From Calditrichaeota bacterium AABM5.125.24 (GTDB lineage: Bacteria; Electryoneota; AABM5-125-24; Hatepunaeales; Hatepunaeaceae): 6,884 bases of DNA. Under the pieces are notes generated by a model. The model did no database searches. It was not told where the DNA came from and worked only from the letters and a program-made list of their open reading frames with translations. This document shows, piece after piece, positions 6,012 to 6,884 of this stretch. The stretch lies in assembly GCA_002127415.1 (NCBI GenBank), contig MWJR01000026.1:1-6884 (forward strand), written 5' to 3'. Position 1 is the first letter of the stretch. Every line of letters begins with the position of its first letter. Both the position numbers and the translations under genes were made by a program.

Positions 6012-6800
6012 TTATTCCAACACATCCCCATCGTTTGCCACGCGAAACCCCCTGTCAAGTAACCGCATCAACTCTTCACCCTCCGGCTCACAGAGTGGAT
6101 TGGTGTGATTCAGATGAGTGAAGATAATCCTGTCAGCGATGTCGGAGAATTCTCTTATGCAGTCTCTGACACGTGGATGAGGGATTTTGGACATATCTCG
6201 ATGTGGCAATTCGCTCTCGTCATAAAATGTGCCGTCAATTATTGAAACATCGCACGACCTGATGATATTGTGAATGTCTGTATTCAGTCTATCAACACAG
6301 GGCAGATAAAAAAACTTCCTGCCGTTCAGATCGATTAAGAGGCCCACCGTATCCGAATACTCATCCCGGTGCGGAACCACCACAGGTTTTATACCGTGCA
6401 CGGTCTCGACCTTCTCCGCCAGGATGTGCGCAACCAGGTTGCCCGACTGAAACAGCTCGCTGAACGGCTCATTTGAGGCCAGGAAATCGTGAAACCGCCG
6501 GGTAAGATAGAGGGGCAGTTTGTCACAGTTCCATCCCTCCCTGCCGAACAACATCAGCCCGCCGTAATGTCCCCAGTGGGCGTGGGTAAGATATGCCGCT
6601 GATATGTCAACCCCGAAACGCCCGGCAAGCCTGTGATACTGCCACCTGAAATCCGGGGTGACATCTATGATAAGCGCGTCTTTGTCCTCAATCAGAGCGA
6701 TTGAGGCGGCGGACCTTCGGACGGTGGAACAGTTGGCGCAGCTGCATCCGACCTGGGGGACTCCACCGTCCTGAGCCGTGCCGAGGAAGAGTAATTTCAT
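6012..6800 (-). CDS. PqqB-like metallo-beta-lactamase-fold protein
   Basis: A 262-residue metallo-beta-lactamase-fold protein most like PqqB, the PQQ-pathway hydroxylase, though shorter than PqqB's roughly 300. Shared marks are GTAQDGGVPQ (7-16) where PqqB has GSAAGGGFPQ, a CxCxxC zinc-knuckle-like site at C19, C21, C24, SDTVGL (149-154), and a C-terminal HLNHTNP (229-235) followed by a DG near the end. The metal motif is H73-A-H75-W-G-H78: both leading histidines are kept, unlike PqqB, but the usual Asp of HxHxDH is Gly. H144 and D190 are other possible ligands. It faces the scm operon tail to tail with a 10-base gap, so it is a separate transcript. Upstream on its own strand a TATAAA (6828 to 6823) may serve as -10, with no good -35 and no clear ribosome site. 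A role in peptide maturation is suggested by homology and proximity only. Confidence 0.85.
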   Translation of the reverse strand: MKLLFLGTAQDGGVPQVGCSCANCSTVRRSAASIALIEDKDALIIDVTPDFRWQYHRLAGRFGVDISAAYLTHAHWGHYGGLMLFGREGWNCDKLPLYLTRRFHDFLASNEPFSELFQSGNLVAHILAEKVETVHGIKPVVVPHRDEYSDTVGLLIDLNGRKFFYLPCVDRLNTDIHNIIRSCDVSIIDGTFYDESELPHRDMSKIPHPRVRDCIREFSDIADRIIFTHLNHTNPLCEPEGEELMRLLDRGFRVANDGDVLE

Positions 6801-6838
6801 AGGTTATTATTACGGGGTGCATTTTATAGTGGTATTCT

Positions 6839-6884
6839 TTCATACCGGCGAAGCATGCCCCTGCGCCTGTCCCTGCGAAGGCAG
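6839..6884. repeat. Palindromic intergenic repeat, cut by the window edge
   Basis: The bases from TTCATACCGGCGAAGCATGC onward resemble the start of the REP-like palindromes, of the CATACCGGCGAAGGCCGG or CCCTGCGAAGGCAGGG style, that are scattered between genes in many bacteria. CTGC-GAAG-GCAG at the very end (6873-6884) is the tip of a hairpin whose right arm would continue past the window: GCCTGTCC at 6865-6872 should be mirrored there. A short direct repeat CCCTGCG occurs twice (6859-6865 and 6871-6877). Confidence 0.35.

Noticed and set aside
244..6800. True PQQ biosynthesis operon
   Set aside because: The small peptide has no Glu-x-x-x-Tyr core as in PqqA, there is no PqqC, and two diverged radical SAM enzymes are present instead of one PqqE.

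Overview
The window holds a compact RiPP (ribosomally made, post-translationally modified peptide) biosynthesis operon of the 'SynChlorMet' type. That family name comes from cassettes described in unrelated anaerobes such as Syntrophobacter, Chlorobium and a methanogen. A near-consensus sigma-70 promoter at the left end and Shine-Dalgarno sites point to a bacterium. The base composition is moderate, and I see no marker gene that would fix the taxon.

Layout. 1-164 is an upstream intergenic stretch, possibly with the tail of another gene. A promoter (165-193) fires into seven genes on the + strand: a PqqD-like recognition protein (scmD, 244-531); two radical SAM/SPASM enzymes (scmE, 538-1716; scmF, 1724-2890); a 52-residue candidate precursor peptide (2994-3152); an HPr-kinase-like ATPase (scmC, 3212-4123); a signal-peptidase-like S24/S26 protease with no membrane anchor (4101-4733); and a PF14907-type nucleotidyltransferase (4769-6001). 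Gaps are short, one gene pair overlaps, and all seven are probably cotranscribed. A PqqB-like metallo-beta-lactamase-fold gene (6012-6800) lies on the opposite strand, tail to tail with only 10 bases between. The right edge cuts what looks like a palindromic intergenic repeat.

How the genes could work together (inference). The precursor leader carries YxxPxL, the motif that PqqD-like proteins bind in lasso-peptide systems. ScmD would present the peptide to ScmE and ScmF. These would install radical-derived crosslinks or other changes in a Gly/Ser/Ala-rich core with three evenly styled CxxG units. The kinase-like and nucleotidyltransferase-like proteins could decorate the peptide or play accessory roles, and the protease could remove the leader. 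No transporter is visible. The small precursor is the most valuable item: it is short enough to be missed by gene callers, and as I recall the family descriptions of this cassette did not name a precursor.
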